Below are positions 1 to 13,986 of a stretch of 64,000 bases of DNA, one piece after another (the first letter of the stretch is position 1; each line of letters starts with the position of its first letter). The stretch lies in the NCBI RefSeq assembly GCF_914767665.1, contig NC_059503.1:12276001-12340000 (forward strand), written 5' to 3'. Source of the DNA: Harmonia axyridis (Eukaryota > Arthropoda > Insecta > Coleoptera > Coccinellidae). The position numbers were made by a program, and so were the translations under genes. A model generated the notes under the pieces. It saw nothing but the letters and a program-made list of their open reading frames with translations. It did no database searches and was not told the origin of the DNA.

Positions 1-1599
1 TATTTTGACCTCTATTACCATCTGTTGCACTATGGCCGATAAATTAAGGTATTCAAAGGAAGAATTACGCTCAATAACAATTTCTAATCGAAGTATAGCA
101 ACGAAAAACGTTCAGTAACTGCTAAACACCTGATAATTCTTACGTTGAGAAAACTCCGGCTGAAGATGAATAAAATAACAATACTAGAATCGTTTAGCAT
201 CATTATACGCTGGGATCTATTAGGCTCAACAGCTCGTTTGCACTGTTAGTATTTGTTGATATTATGTGAATTTTTATCGCCGTCTTGATCGGTTTGGACC
301 ACAATATCCACTCCGTATCGGAGGAAACGGTTGACTAAATTCACGATAACCATTAATTATAGAGAATTCTTCGGTTCTTGTTCGGTTGAATGTTAATAGG
401 AATTCGAAGATTGTCCCCGATCGTGAATATTCAACAAAATACTTTGATTCTTGAAGAATATGAGGTGAATGGTGCTGGAAGAAGGTTGACATTCAACGAG
501 TCTTGAATTCTCGAGTGGATTTAACATTGTAATTCACCATTAGCCTTTTCTATTGTTGTTGGTTGGGTTCGAGATCAAATATTAAGTAGCAACGTTACGA
601 ATGATATCAATATTTGCATAATTATCGCTTTAATATGTGATAATATTGTTTATGGAGCTCTAAAAAAATTTTCTACAAATTTTCATCTATTTGACTGGAT
701 ATCTCATCTCAGTGTAAAAAACAGCGAATTATTTTTTATTTTCTCGTGAATTACCTAAGATATCAACTTGCTTATCCGTAAAAATCATCTAATAGGGCTA
801 ATAACCAAAGAAGGTGATGCCGCCAAAATTTCATATAAAAAAAATCTTCTAATAAATATTGTACAGGGTGGGCAAATAAGCGAGGTAAGCGGCTATATCT
901 CAGGATACACTCATCGTAGAGACTTGCGATAATAATTTTTACGAATAAAGTGTACAAGAAAACACACTGGAAATTGTTTTGAATATCATACCTCTACCGC
1001 TAGGGGGCGTAATAGCTATCGTCGAGTAGAAAAATGAATTTTACTCAAAAATGTTTTATATAGAGTTGAAAGAAAAATTTCATCACTGTAATCCTTGTGA
1101 AATTCTCTATCTTTTTGAATTGTCACTTTCGATTTTACGACATCAAATAAGGGTAGGTGAAAGGGAGAAATCTGACTAATTGAAGTGCCTGTAACTTCAG
1201 TTTGGCTCAACATTTTTGAGCGAATTAGATCTCGTCTGAAAGATAATATCTTGTTCATTGAGGACAAAATATACTCATGATAAATTTGTTTTTGCTGCTT
1301 TCGATAGGGGGCGCTAAGTCATAATTTCATTGTTTTGTTCATTATACTTCGAAATTTCAAATGTAATGATAGGATTTTCTTAACAGAAACAGAAATTCCA
1401 TCAAATTTGCATGAAAAAACCTGCAGGTCGCAAGGCAATAGTTTCAGGCGTTCTGAAGTTATGGCCGAAAGAAGATATTTTTCAATTGATGCACGGCGAA
1501 AAACCAAATTGTGTCTTTAAGTTCCGACAGGAACAGAAATCCCATCAAATTTGTATGTCTGTAGATTTGGAATCGAAATTGGCATATTACTTGATGTAA
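1..1599. other. AT-rich DNA without recognisable genes
   Basis: Only short ORFs without family resemblance. A TACAGGGTGGGC motif near 862 is like the ends of dispersed repeats elsewhere in the window. Two similar blocks near 1390 and 1540 (CAGAAAT-CCATCAAATTTG-ATG) suggest old repeat DNA. Confidence 0.4.
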
Positions 1600-1604
1600 A
1601 CTCA

Positions 1605-2055
1605 GTGATGAGGCTCATTTTCACCTCGGGGGCTACGTTAATAAGCAGAAACGTCGCATTTGGGACTCGGAAAATCCAAGAAAAATTGTTGAAAAGCCTC
1701 TCAATCCTCAACGTGTCACTGTTTGGTGCGGTTTTTGGGCTAATCCCATAAAAGTTTTCTGAACGTGTTATTTCTCGAAGAGATTATCACAATTGGCCCC
1801 CCAAATCTTGTGATTTAACACCTTCAGATTTTTTTTATTGGAGCCACGTGAAGTATAACAAAGATCTATGGCAATGCTCCACAATCAATTTAAGACCTCA
1901 AAGATGGAATTCCTGAAGTTATCGAGAACATACAGCAGCAAATTTGCGAATTGGTCATGGAAAATTTCATGAAAAGGATATGCTGCTGCCATTGTTGTCT
2001 TGGCGGCCCTTCTGCTGATAGCCTTTTCCATCGTTAATGGCATATATCTTCATCT
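1605..2055 (+). mobile_element. Decayed, internally deleted mariner transposase
   Basis: On the plus strand the translation shows GGYVNKQ, RIW, NPQRVTVWCGFW (about 1630-1740), then jumps to ERVISR and WPPKSCDLTPSDFFYW (about 1760-1845), followed by a frameshifted C-terminal part with NIQQQICELVMENF (about 1928-1968). The middle segment that should carry the QQDGAT catalytic Asp is deleted, so the copy is dead. Both ends are indistinct. Confidence 0.75.
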
Positions 2056-3830
2056 ATTGTTTTTTCTTAAATTATACTTGTTTTTTTGAAAAATGAAAAA
2101 ATCTCAGAGCCATAGGAATTTCATTTTTGTTTGGCCAAAAGCCTTCCACAGGACTATAAATTTTTTGGGCAATTCGCGGTACTTCCTTCCATGTTCTGAG
2201 TTGCATTAATAATTTCGTAATACTTTTTTATTTGTATTTATTTATTTTACTTAATCCTCACCGTCTATAGACACTCTACAATCTGTAAGCATGGAATATT
2301 TCTTGAGCAATTAAACTAATTAAACATTCGTCCTAACATGATATCAAAAAGAACATGTTATTAATAATTTTGTTCTTTTATTTTAAAATTATGTCCATCA
2401 TTTTCCTTGAACAACAACATCCACATCAAACTAATTCCATTCGGTAGACATAATTACAACAAAATGTTCACATTGCCCTCGTGTCAATTAGTTCTCATAA
2501 CCATCAAACATCTGTACCGAACAAGTTTCTTCATTCCTTTCAATTATTGCTCTTGATGACTACATGCCATGCATACTCCATGAGATGGATGCATCATAGA
2601 AAACCATATATGTTTTATTTATATTTCTCATTTCGTCATTTCGATGACTCAGAAAGAAATACTGGGATATATTATATCGGTATGATCTAATCACAAACAA
2701 GTTTCGGTCAGATAAAAAGACGTCATAGGGGCATTTGCATAATTGTATTGTTTACTTTAATCCTCATCGATATTTGAATTTTTGATCAAGACTAGAACAT
2801 TCAAAGATAGCTAAACATTTTTCCGATTTCAAATCTCATGATCTATCTTCAATAATAATGAATTAAAAATAAAGAAATGAGAAAATGATGAAGATAAGAA
2901 TGATACTACGTTTATTAATACATAAACATAATGAAAATCCTAAAGATAAACTGAATTAACAATATAATTGAATCTTGAATCACTAATTTTTTTCGTAAGA
3001 TGATGAAAATATATTTCCTGCAACATTTCAAGCTTTTACACTACTGAGAACTGCAAACATTTTAGTGGTATTAAATGTTGTTTTTTTTGCAAAAGACACA
3101 GACATCTATTATTAAAAACAAGAAACCAAAAGACGGTAGAATTCGCGCTTCAAGTATTTCACGAAATCCAGCAAATTCATACGGCATGAAAAAATATAAT
3201 AGCAATTTAGCAATCTTAATAACATCCACTCAGAATTAATCTATTCATGTCTGGTATACGCAGACATTGAAACAACAGAGCGGAACTCTATAGTGATACA
3301 CATGAAGGGTTCACCTCAACTCAAGCCAGATGGCCAGCTGGGTAAAAACAAAAAGAATATGGTGTATAGAATTACGTCTTGTAGAAACACTGAACTGTAT
3401 TAAGTACATGCATCCGAATTCGTCATACTAGGTCTTCGCATAGCAACACTTCGCTTCTTGAGTTGGTAGACAAAGTGACAAGTGAGTAGTAGTATGATTA
3501 ATTATTTAGCAGCTTGGTCTAAATGGATCGCAGGTGTTTCATAATTATATGAACCGTTAAAATTAAAAGAAAATATCTGCTTGTTCAAATTCGTATTCAT
3601 GGAATTTTGCATGAAGCTTCAAACCTACATTTTACAACAAAGTAGTAGATTTCAACTTGATCGTATCTCTAATTTTGGAGATATTGGGGAAATACAATTC
3701 CCTACATAATCAATCATAATGCATAGAATACAAATGCTCAATAAATCTATAAAGCAACACTCCATTCAAACAGAATTACTTACGTAATACTATATCAACA
3801 CTATATAAGTTATCATGTTGTATGGAGAAG
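2056..3830. other. AT-rich intergenic DNA
   Basis: No ORF with family resemblance, no RNA gene and no clear repeat boundary seen. Confidence 0.4.
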
Positions 3831-3839
3831 GTTTTCAAT

Positions 3840-4010
3840 AATCATTCTTGGACTTTTGAAGCCCAAATGGCGACAATTCTGATTTTTACGTAACCTCTGA
3901 TCTGAAAATGGGCCTCGTCACTGAAGATAATTTTTCGATGAAAATCCGAATCATTTTGATGCATTTTAAAGACCAAATCAGCGAAGATACAGCGTTACTG
4001 GTGATCTACC
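3840..4010 (-). mobile_element. Mariner transposase fragment
   Basis: The minus strand encodes KIIFSDEAHFQIRGYV at about 3900-3950, the first catalytic Asp block of mariner transposases, with the family-like IWA and NP region degraded downstream. The rest of the transposase is not recognisable, so this is a relic. Confidence 0.6.
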
Positions 4011-7000
4011 AGCATGAATTCTTATTTTAACTAAACTCTAAAAACCTTTAGTCCAAAGCTTTTATGCAAATTTTCAGTTCGATCAGAATTCAATTTATGA
4101 GAAAACAAACTTTCACATGAATAAAGCTCCGGAACCGTTGAACAGATTATGCCAATTAAACTTTATCGACTTATTTTTACTCTTACCATAAACACACTGC
4201 AAAATTTAAATTCTATAGCACATTCTTTCCGAGATTCATCGTGTACAAGGCCATCAAGAAATATTCAAACTGTAAACACAGTATATTTTGAACACTCCCA
4301 ATACATTGATCTTGAAAATCGAAGGGTTGATTGTTGATTGTGCTGATGAGGTCAATAACTATCGCATTACTTTCGTTTTCTCAATTCCTAGATGGCGTCC
4401 AGTCTGACTCAGTTCTCAGAATGAATAACTTGAACTTCTTCTTCTACAAAGAATATAATCGACTTGAATCTCAATCTCTTCGAGTATTTAAGAGAATTCC
4501 TAGTAAAGCAGCCAGACAATTCTTAATGCCACTAATTCTTCAACTCTACTCAATTGGATTGCGAGTCTTGTGGAAGAACAGAGAGTGTGATTGGATTAAA
4601 ACGTTCTTCACCAGATTTAAAAATTGTTACAATGTTTCGCTTTATATATTGATGAACGATGTGAACATCTGCACAAATTCTCACATTTCGCATCTATTGT
4701 TATTTATGTGTAAACAACAGTTTAAAGGGAATCACGAGAGTTCTTTCAATATTTACAGAAGATAATTCGGTATTTGGATGAAGATAAGGTGATAAGATAG
4801 GAATATGCCTTAATTTCTCGTTAAAACGAAAAGTGCATTTCGAAAACTAACAGTTTTATTGCTATGTAAAGATGCAACGCCTGATTGTTGATTACTTCCT
4901 AGAAATCTTGTTTTAACGATAAACAACCGATATTTTATTCCATAGGTAGTCATTGAATAGCAAATATATACTTCAATAAATAAATATACACTACTAGGCA
5001 ACCGTCTTAATACAATATTAGGCAACACCTATAATATATGTTTGATCGATAACAATAAATTGAGAGAAGTCGTAAAATATATTTCCTCGACTATTTTTCG
5101 AATAACCTTTCATTACTCAAGGTCAATTTTCTGACCTTTTCATCAATCTGACTAGACATTTCAATTTACAACATAATAAAATATGTATATGCAATCGATA
5201 ATAATATAGGTAGCAAGTACATTGATTCAAAGGGAGCCTTCTAGTTCAGAAAAGAGGTGTTGAGTATCACCTTCTTTATGGAGATGTGTAAATTACTTTT
5301 TGAGCTTAGTAAAGATTGTGATCTAAAACTGCTTCAAATTAATGAACTGTTACATACCTACAAAAGTCTCACAAAAAATCAGGTAGGTAGTTATCGACTC
5401 TTGATCTTAAAATGAAAACGAAGGTATTCTGAGTAGAAATGAAGGTTTTTGGTATGTTTTTCGGATGATCTAGTTGTTTATTTTATTGAAAAAAATTTAA
5501 CCATAATGCATAAAAGTGTTGGAGATACAAGAAGTAACACTGGGGTACCTACTTATTTTATTGGTCATAATGTTCTCAAAAGATTTTAAAGGCTTAGTCA
5601 TTACAACTAATTAGGGCTCATACACAAGAGCACCCTACTTAAGTACTATAGATTTTAACAGGTAGAAAACTCAACTTGTTCGTGCTGGATAATATGACAC
5701 TACCGTACAATACCGTCGAGTGGTTTACCCATTGTAATCGATCTGGACAAAATAAAATCTACCGAGATTGGATTTGTTTTATATTGTTTCAATTTTTTGT
5801 TTTTGTTTTTATTTGACGGACAAAGAAGAAAAAATGATTTTGATTTGAGCAACCTATATAAATAAATTTTGAAGGGTGTCACAAGAGGTAGGTATCTTAG
5901 TTATTTTGTTTTCAAAATCAAAAATTTCGTTAGTTTTTAATCTGGTTCAAATTCTATATTGAATTTACGCATAATTTCCATTCATTTCAATAATTTTCAA
6001 TGTCAATAGGTATTTCTAAAAACTGTAAGAAACTGTATTGCACTAAAATAAAATTGAATGTCTCAATATCAAAGTTGTAAAGACTTTGATTCAATTGATA
6101 TTGAAAAAAATTAGTTAGGTTTCATTAGAAAATCTTGAGATCTGAAGGCAATTTCCTAAAAAGACAGTACCATTCTTGGACCGAAGAATACATGAAATCA
6201 AGTTGGAAAACCTTCGGAAAACTGGTTGAAGGTATATTTTTAACTGACTAGATTTATAGATGTATAACTTGTGTGTCATGTACCTTGTTTTTTTCTGATG
6301 TTAAATCCAAATCAGCATAGATGGTTAATGTTGACTTCTTTCCTTCACTTGACAAACTAGAACAACTGAGACTGTTGTACTTCATGGTAGAAAAACTCAG
6401 CTACAAACGTTCCATAAACCAGGTGTGGGGTAGAAATCACTCAAACCAAAAACACGTAGACAAGTCCAACCCCCTCAAAACCAACATTAGTTGGAGTACA
6501 TACATAACTTCTTGACGTTCTCCGCTAAACTATCACCCCTAAGACCAAAGCTTAACGGTCCCTTTAGAATCACTGAAACTGGTAGAAGATGTGTAACACA
6601 CCAATTAATCTATCACTTAACACGTAACTTGGTATGGCACTAAGATTCATGTGTGTGTTGCCACGGAAAAGTCTTGTGCTTTTGTTTGAACGGAGGTACA
6701 ATGAAGGCAGTTGTTCAACGGAACGGTCGGTCTGTCAAGTAAGTAATGGAATGGAATTTCAAGCTCTAAACTCGTGAGCCATGAGCAGTAAACGGTTACG
6801 TGTCCCTCTCCTACCTGGCCGTGTGTATACCTACTGGCGCGCAAAAGTGTTCCAACAGGAAGGTAAAATTGATATAAAATTATGAATACGCTTTTTGTTT
6901 ACCTAATGAATGGGCTGGGATGAGGGCTTTATCTTTCCTCAATCGAAGACAGTTTTCAAATGTTGACTTGAATTTGTTTTCCGGAGGTAATTGCTAATAC

Positions 7001-9137
7001 CAGGGATACCTAAAATTTTTCTCCTTAGGTTACGGTTTTCTTATGAGAACTGTAGATTTCAAGCGCCAATTTATAAAGAATAGGGTAGATGACATATTTT
7101 GAAAGCCCCTCCAGTAATGTATAAATAGGTCTATTATTTCTGAAAAAAAAAACTTACTTCGGCAATAAACTCGAGTTTTAAGGTTTATTATTGCACTTTT
7201 TCCTATCTAATTTGAATCTTGGGTAAACACTCATAAGTGTCCGCTTATGACGTAAAATTTAAGTAAACCTTTCCATTACCTCTCATTGTGTATTTTGTGT
7301 CTATTCTGAAAAGAAAAAATTTAAAAAAATGTACCTACTAAATTCTACTGCATGTCTATCATTAAACTGCGAGTAAACGGCAAAAATAATTACACAAAAA
7401 GTGCAGAAATCGATCAAAATGCTAACAATAATAACAGAAAAAAGTTAAAAGCTACACCGAGGTAGGGATTGCATAGATAGGTAGGTATAGAATAGAATGT
7501 CATAGGTACTATCCTATTTTTATCTGTATTTCTATACTAAAAAATTACGTATTCGCTCTGATTATAGTGTTTCAGGTATCATGGCTGATTGTTGTATTTT
7601 ATTCTATTGAAATTCTTATTAATCTCAATGTTTAAATTAAAACAGTCATTTTTTAGAACATACATTTTTCAATATACAGGGACGGCTACGATCGATTGTA
7701 CCCTAGTAAGTATTAATAGGTATGTTGGGCAAAATCCGACTAGGGGTTCCGTAATATAGCCGATCGTAATTTTTTCCTTATAATTTCAAAACCGTCTATT
7801 AATTAAACAATTTCAAACTTCATGCAAAATTTAATGACGGAGCGAACATTGTTGCTATAGCAACTTTTTCTTCATAGGTATATGAAAAAATAAATTAAAT
7901 TATCCACATCAAGATATTTGTATTCAAAAAATTTACATTAAACATTTAATTTTTCAGTTTTTCATTATTGAAATTAAATCCATGCAGTAATGTACGGACT
8001 CTGTTCAGATGCCGATATATTGATTGAAGGATATCGTCTGTTCAGCTAATTCTTGTAAATTAATTCAAGAATAACTTGTAAATTCGTTTGTATTATTCTA
8101 TTTTAAAAAAGGTCAACCACTCCTAGAATGCAACTCATTTTATGTATTCCCATCACATTTTCAAACCATTTTCCATGATAATATTGAAAAAATCTTTCAG
8201 TTTGATTGCAGCGTATTTTCGATAAATTTTGGGATAACTGTCTTCAATCATTGTGTACGATCAAACCTTTCTGTTCTTACTTTTTTGCATGATATTCTTC
8301 GTTTGGTTTTTTCAAAAACGCGCGTAACTTCATATATTTACTAAATCTATTTCATTCAAAGGACGTTTATATTAAAAGTTAAGAGCGTAGGTATTATATG
8401 GAATAGTTCAACCACATAGTCAATAATTTTCATTTTTTTCCCCTAACCATTGTGTTAAATATGTTAACCTTTTGAATTGCACCACTCTATGAAGTAATCA
8501 TATATGCCGCACAATTTTTCTCGACATATTATGTTAATTCAAGAAAGAAGACAGGTTCTATCTGTCGACATGGTTAGTTGCATTTGGTTTGGAGAATCAG
8601 CAAGTGACAATAAATATTAATGGTGATAATGATTTAGGTACCTAGGTCATAATTGTTTTTTGCATAACAACCGTAACTAGCCACATTTTTTGTCAATCTA
8701 TTATATCGGTTGCAAAAAAAATCAAACCCAGAGTTAAAATTAGACATTATTACGTACCTATTCAATACCATAGTATAAGGAATCCTTATACTATGTTAAT
8801 ACTTAGAAATGAAACTCTTATTTTATTATCGATTAAAAAATATTAATTTCCATCAAGTATATACCGGGTAAATCGAATATTCAAAAATCATTAAATTTCA
8901 GCGAGATAAAATATTTTCCTTAGTTATTTCCAAAAGCATTTCTACATTAAAAAAAATCCATCTTCTCTGGAGAAAATAAAATGTCAATCATTCATAGAAA
9001 ACTTTTTCCATTTGACATTTATCACTTGGTTTTAATTCAAATTATTCGGGAGTTATGTAGGAGGATTTTCTGGAAAAATACAAATGGGGGAAGAAATTTA
9101 AGCGTGTTAAGTTCTATAGTGAAAAATCTAAATTAAA
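4011..9137. other. Gene-poor intergenic region upstream of CIMIP2
   Basis: Mostly AT-rich DNA. A 144-codon ORF at 4331-4765 (+) has no recognisable domain and is probably chance. A dispersed motif (AAAATCCGACTAGGGGTTCC near 7733) recurs near 56016. The sequence just upstream of 9138 should hold the CIMIP2 promoter but shows no clear core element. Confidence 0.4.
8769..8795. repeat. Perfect 27-bp palindrome
   Basis: Arms CATAGTATAAGGA and TCCTTATACTATG flank a single central A. Confidence 0.8.
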
Positions 9138-12100
9138 ATGGAACTTGTATCGACTCCAAATCCTCATTATATTCCAGGGTATGTATTCTAAAAATTTTGA
9201 ATATTTTCAGTTTCATATGGTTAAACTATTCATTCAAATTAATGTAAAAAACTATTGACTCAATAATAAAAAGCTCCACAGAAATATTCACGTCAATAAT
9301 ATACAGAAAATGGAATCAAAATGCATTCAAATAAATCTTCTATATTCTTGATGACTAATTGAAGAATCACATTGGAAGTTTTTTCACGTAATCAAAGATT
9401 GCAAATCATTGCATATAATTCATTTTTTTCAGGTATACCGGTTACTGTCCCCAATACAAATATCGCATTGGTGATACCTATGGCACGACAACACACAAGG
9501 TGATACTGGACCCAACTGTTCATCATGCTGAGAAACTAGTGTTATCTGATCGAACAGCTGATGACTTCCAGGTAGATTCGCACAAATATGAGAAAGACTC
9601 ATTGATTATTGAAAGTTCTTGATCGCCCAATTATCGATTTTGTTACTATTTGAACGTGCAGTATCGATTTTGTAACAATGTATTTTTTCCGATACAGTTC
9701 AAGATCTTAAACTTTTTTTATATAGAAAACAAATTGTGTATGGACTATAATGAAGATAGTAGGATTTCTAGGTAGTTAATTTACAGAATGTCCCAAATTC
9801 GATGATCACTGACAACGTCTCGAGAACTGAAAGAGTTAGAGAAAAAATGTTTTTTTTTTAAATAATAAGATACCAGAAAACTGATCATAGATTTCTTGAT
9901 TCGTTTTCCAGTTACAGGGTGTGTTCATGAAAAATAAGAATATCAAATTTTTCGCGATATTTTGTTTCTGTTCGAGATATTTCAAATATTCTAAACTTTT
10001 TTCATCAGTTTTCATATCCTACATTTTTCCACTTTCTTAGCGAACGTGGTGACTTTGCTGTAGAATTTTTAGGTTTATCTCAAGCTCTACCGTTCTGCCG
10101 AGTGCCTACACATAATTATTCTCACGCGGAGTCGTCGGATTGTCATCTTTCATTTAATTTTTTACAATGGATTTATTTACATAACTAGTGTCACCTTGAA
10201 TATCGGAACCAATACAAGACTCAATTTTCAGGTCACAAGGCCCCCAAAAAATGAAATTGATCTTGTTAATGCTAGATCGAGGTTTGGGGATGTTGTCTAC
10301 AAACATCCAGTTATTCCTGGATATGAGGGTAAGTTCTTGAGTGATATCTATATAGATATATACTGAACAATGCAAATTAACTGAAAATATTAGTTTATGA
10401 ATAAAAAATTTTAGGCCGTTCCTATAATATTGCTCCCTTCTATTCAAGACTATACTCTACAAAATGTATTCATATTTTCAGTCAGACGAACAATGTTCTA
10501 AATAGAGGGGTTTTCAGTAAAAGGTTTCCTTTTGATGAAATTTTCCATGACCAATTTGCAGATTTGTGGATTTATATCCTCGATATAACTTCACGAATTC
10601 CATCTTTATGGTCTTGAATTGATTGGGGAGCATTGGCATAAATCGTATCTTTCACATGGCCCAAAAAAAAGTCTGAAGGTGTTTAATCACAAAATCTCTG
10701 AGGCCAATAATTCGAGAAATAACACAGCCATCAGGAAACTTTTCTTTCAAAATTGCGATTGTTTCGTTGCTTGTGTGACACGTAGCGCCGTCTTGTTGAA
10801 AATGAACGTCGTCCACATCAATATATTTCAATTCCGGCCATGAAAAATCATTAATGTCTTTTTTGGAATGCCTTATTCTCAAGATCGACAAACCTGGGTT
10901 TTGGTCAACACTATACGAACTACAGCAGCAATATTCTCAGTTGATTTTGAGATACTCACACGCTTTCGATTCTTCACATCACTTACCTGTCCCAACAGCT
11001 CAAATTTTTCCACCAGTGTCACTATTGCCGGCCAAGAAGATGCTTCACGACGAACACAAAGTGCTTTTTAGTTTTTCGAACTGTGGCTGCAAAATTTTCA
11101 CCATTTTTGTAGAGAAATTTAATAATTTCAATGCTTTGTTAGAGCGTGTATCTTTCATTTTTAGTAGTGGCGTAGTTTTTTCTTGTCAAATGTCAAAAGA
11201 TGACAGCTACTCATATAGCGGGCTATTCAAAATGAAATCACTCATTGGAAAACCCTTTATATTACTCTACTCAACTTCATTTTAAGAAAACGCCGAATGA
11301 ATCAAATTTTATTTTTCAAGGCTTTATTCCAAGAGAACACGGTAAATTTGGGCAGAGGCTATCGGTGCAAGCCACTGAAGCACTTTCGGATTTCGAAAAA
11401 TTGCAGAGCGCTGACAGGACGGCCTTGAACAATTTGAAGCGCATAGGAGCCTTGCAAGATAACACATGGGATCCGAAGAATTTAGAGGACAGAGAGGTTA
11501 TCAAAATATTATAACACTGATCCTTCAATATATTTATTATTATTTTTTCTTATTAAATCTTGTGCTGTTTCAGTTGGCTCAGAGTCAGTTCCAGTTACCT
11601 CTGCTTGAAGTGAGGCCAGAATGTGCTAATATACTACGGAACCTACCAGTAGATGAGGCGCCTCTGAGTCCACCCAGGAGTTCACAGAGTCCCTATTTTA
11701 TGGACAATACTGATCCCGGCAAAAAATTAATCAAAGGTAAGAACTGCATTTTATTGAATTTGAATTGAAACATAGATTATTATTACTCTGAGTTTATGAT
11801 GTAGACAAATTCAAATCCGATTAGAAGTTCATCAGCACCTTCTATGAACGAGAAGCAATACTATCTAAAAATTCACCAATACAAATCTACCTCTTTCGGA
11901 ATTTTTATGAACTATAAAAAAAGACAGGGGCGGATTGATGCAGATTTTGTTCAGTCTAGCTGTAAATAGCTAGTAAACAGTATTTACTTTACTATAGCTA
12001 CTTTACTTCTTCGGAAAATCCTCGACAACAAGATCCAGATCAAATCCTCTTCATTATATGCAAAATTTAATTGATCTATTAACAAATTTTTCGGAAGGTG

Positions 12101-13839
12101 GGAATATTTTTATTTATTCACATCATATCAACCAAAAATTTAACTTGGAAAATATTTTGCTTTCATTGTATTGGTGGATAATTTAATTATATTTCTCAAT
12201 TTCTCATATAAACATTGAGTAGAAAATGAAGATTCTATAGGTGCTCTTAAGTGCCCAAATATAGGAAATTCGAGAACATCTGGATAAGAGACGAAAGGCT
12301 GTATGCGAGAAAAGAGAAAAATTAATGTATATTTATGCAATCATTAATCAATTCAGTAAAACTAAATGGACTTTCAATTTTTTTGGTTTCTTATTTTCTT
12401 CTGTTTGTTTAAATGAGAATCCCAGGCAATTTCGTTAATATAACCATGAGGAATACCTTTTCCTGTTGTTATCTAAAGAAAAATCGGCCATTGGTACTAC
12501 TATATGTATAATCTGTATGCTGCATACAATCTTGTGGTGCTGTAAGAAAAGTATTTAGAAATTTTGCACCATGTTAAAGACAGTTAGCTAAATCTCCGAG
12601 ATAATTTCATAGCTGGAAAGTTTCGTCGATGCTTCCGTAACCATGCAAACAATTCACTCGATCTTTCTAAACCCAGTGCGTATGTCAAAACTTGGCGGCT
12701 TCCATTTTCAACTTAGATTTATCGTTAAATGAAATCAAAATGTACGATCGACTTTATAATTCTTTTTCACAGCTTCAGAAATACCGTAAGTTCTTTTTAA
12801 AAGCAAATTAAATGAACACAGATTGTATGACAATACACAAGTACCTAAGATCCACTGTGAACTCGAAATTTTTCATATCCCATTATAATATTCGAATATT
12901 TTTTGAACCAAGAAGAATATTATTAATATAATTTCTCTATAATAAAATATCATTTTATTCTACAACGCTCTTTTTTTTTTATTAAACAATACGCAAAAAT
13001 TATCAGTTTATCCATCATTTATAAATTCCTTTGAAGTCTCCAAGTTTATTACAGTTGAGAAATTCTTGAATTGTATTTTTCATCGATTTTGAAAATTCTT
13101 GATTCTTTTCCAGGGTTCGCAGGCCATGTACCTTTCGGATATGCCAATTTTGGAAAAACGAACGAAGCCATGACTAATAGCGCTCTCTGCGACTTCACTT
13201 CAAACTATCGCAAGAGATTGAGTACAGAATGGTCTCCGGTCAGCATAAGTAGACCAGATCCACCTTTACTGATACAACCTTCGGAAATTTATCACAGACA
13301 TGTTGGACAACTACCAAATTACTGTGGTCACATACCAGGAGCTATATTCAGGTAAATCGAAGTGGATTCTGGTTCAAGTGTGGTATTTTTCGGTTTTATC
13401 TCCCCGAACTCAGCCCTATATCATTTCTTCACGATGTCTGTATTTTTCGAATCTTGAGCTGGAAATGGTATTAAGAGATAAGATTCAAGTCTGCCCGACT
13501 TCAAAAGTACAAGTCTTTCTGTTCAAGTGTTATTGTGTTAACGGTCAGTCAGATGAACAGAATTTAATTTGATCCAAGATGGTCAGTAGTTGAACTTTAT
13601 ATTTTGACACCAACATCATGACATTTATGTAGAACAAGGGCTCAAAACCAAAATAGACATGCTATTAGTCTACACAAGTGATATGTCCTAGCATAGTATT
13701 GACACTAACTAGATCACAAAGCCAACTAGGCTGTTCCAGTGAATTTGTTAAAATACCTTATTGTTTCAGATTTGGAAAAACCTATGGAAACGACACAAGA
13801 GACGCTAAGCGTTGGCTTCGAGGAGATTTCAGCTCTTGA
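9138..13839 (+). CDS. CIMIP2/FAM166-family ciliary microtubule inner protein, 7 coding exons
   Basis: Exons 9138-9178, 9433-9571, 10232-10328, 11321-11496, 11574-11736, 13114-13351 and 13770-13839 join in phase at GT-AG sites into about 307 residues, within the known family range (about 200-320). Family proteins line the inside of doublet microtubules in cilia and flagella, so the product should act in sensory cilia or sperm tails. Four copies of the family repeat are visible: PGYTGYCPQYKYRIGDTYG (residues about 12-30), PGYEGFIPREHGKFG, GFAGHVPFGYANFG, and GHIPGAIFRFGKTYG spanning the last splice junction. The start is the first ATG before the first repeat. The protein ends in DFSS, 21 residues after the last repeat. 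Intron 3 contains a mariner remnant. The gene converges with haspin. Which CIMIP2 paralogue (A, B or C) it matches cannot be decided by eye. Confidence 0.9.
9787..10010 (+). repeat. Dispersed repeat, family B copy (CIMIP2 intron 2)
   Basis: Contains TGTCCCAAATTCGATG near its start, then GAACTGAAAG, ATAAGATACCAGAAAACTGA, and a GATTCGTTTTCCAGTTACAG block. The same order of blocks is seen at 38850-39040 and, inverted, at 47900-48110. Confidence 0.6.
10505..11257 (-). mobile_element. Internally deleted mariner element in CIMIP2 intron 3
   Basis: The ends form a short inverted repeat (AGGGGTTTTC on the left, AAGGGTTTTCC read from the right), each next to a TA dinucleotide as expected of Tc1/mariner insertion. 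On the minus strand, decayed transposase matches appear: an N-terminal helix-turn-helix-like stretch with STENIAAV (about 10.93-11.1 kb), then FQQDGATCHT (about 10.79 kb) carrying the second catalytic Asp, then ISR and a frameshifted stretch where CDLTPSDFF would be. The first catalytic block (FSDEAHF) is missing, so the copy is dead. It accounts for about three quarters of the roughly 990-bp intron. Confidence 0.75.
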
Positions 13840-13909
13840 ATCAAATAACAGGAACATAAATCACTGTTCGCTTATTTGCTTGACATTGAGATTACACAAT
13901 GAAATTTCA

Positions 13910-13915
13910 ATTAAA
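13910..13915 (+). terminator. Candidate CIMIP2 poly(A) signal
   Basis: ATTAAA lies 71 bases after the CIMIP2 stop codon. It overlaps the zone in which the opposing haspin transcript ends. Confidence 0.4.
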
Positions 13916-13921
13916 AAACAT

Positions 13922-13927
13922 TTTATT
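13922..13927 (-). terminator. Haspin poly(A) signal
   Basis: AATAAA on the minus strand, 60 bases downstream of the haspin stop codon at 13987. The two converging genes therefore appear to have overlapping or abutting 3' ends. Confidence 0.6.
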
Positions 13928-13986
13928 CAATATCAAATATATAAATATCAGACAGGCACCTTGTAAATTTTCAACAATATGAACAG

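Noticed and set aside
4331..4765. 144-codon plus-strand ORF
   Set aside because: No recognisable domain, no splice context and AT-rich surroundings; likely chance.
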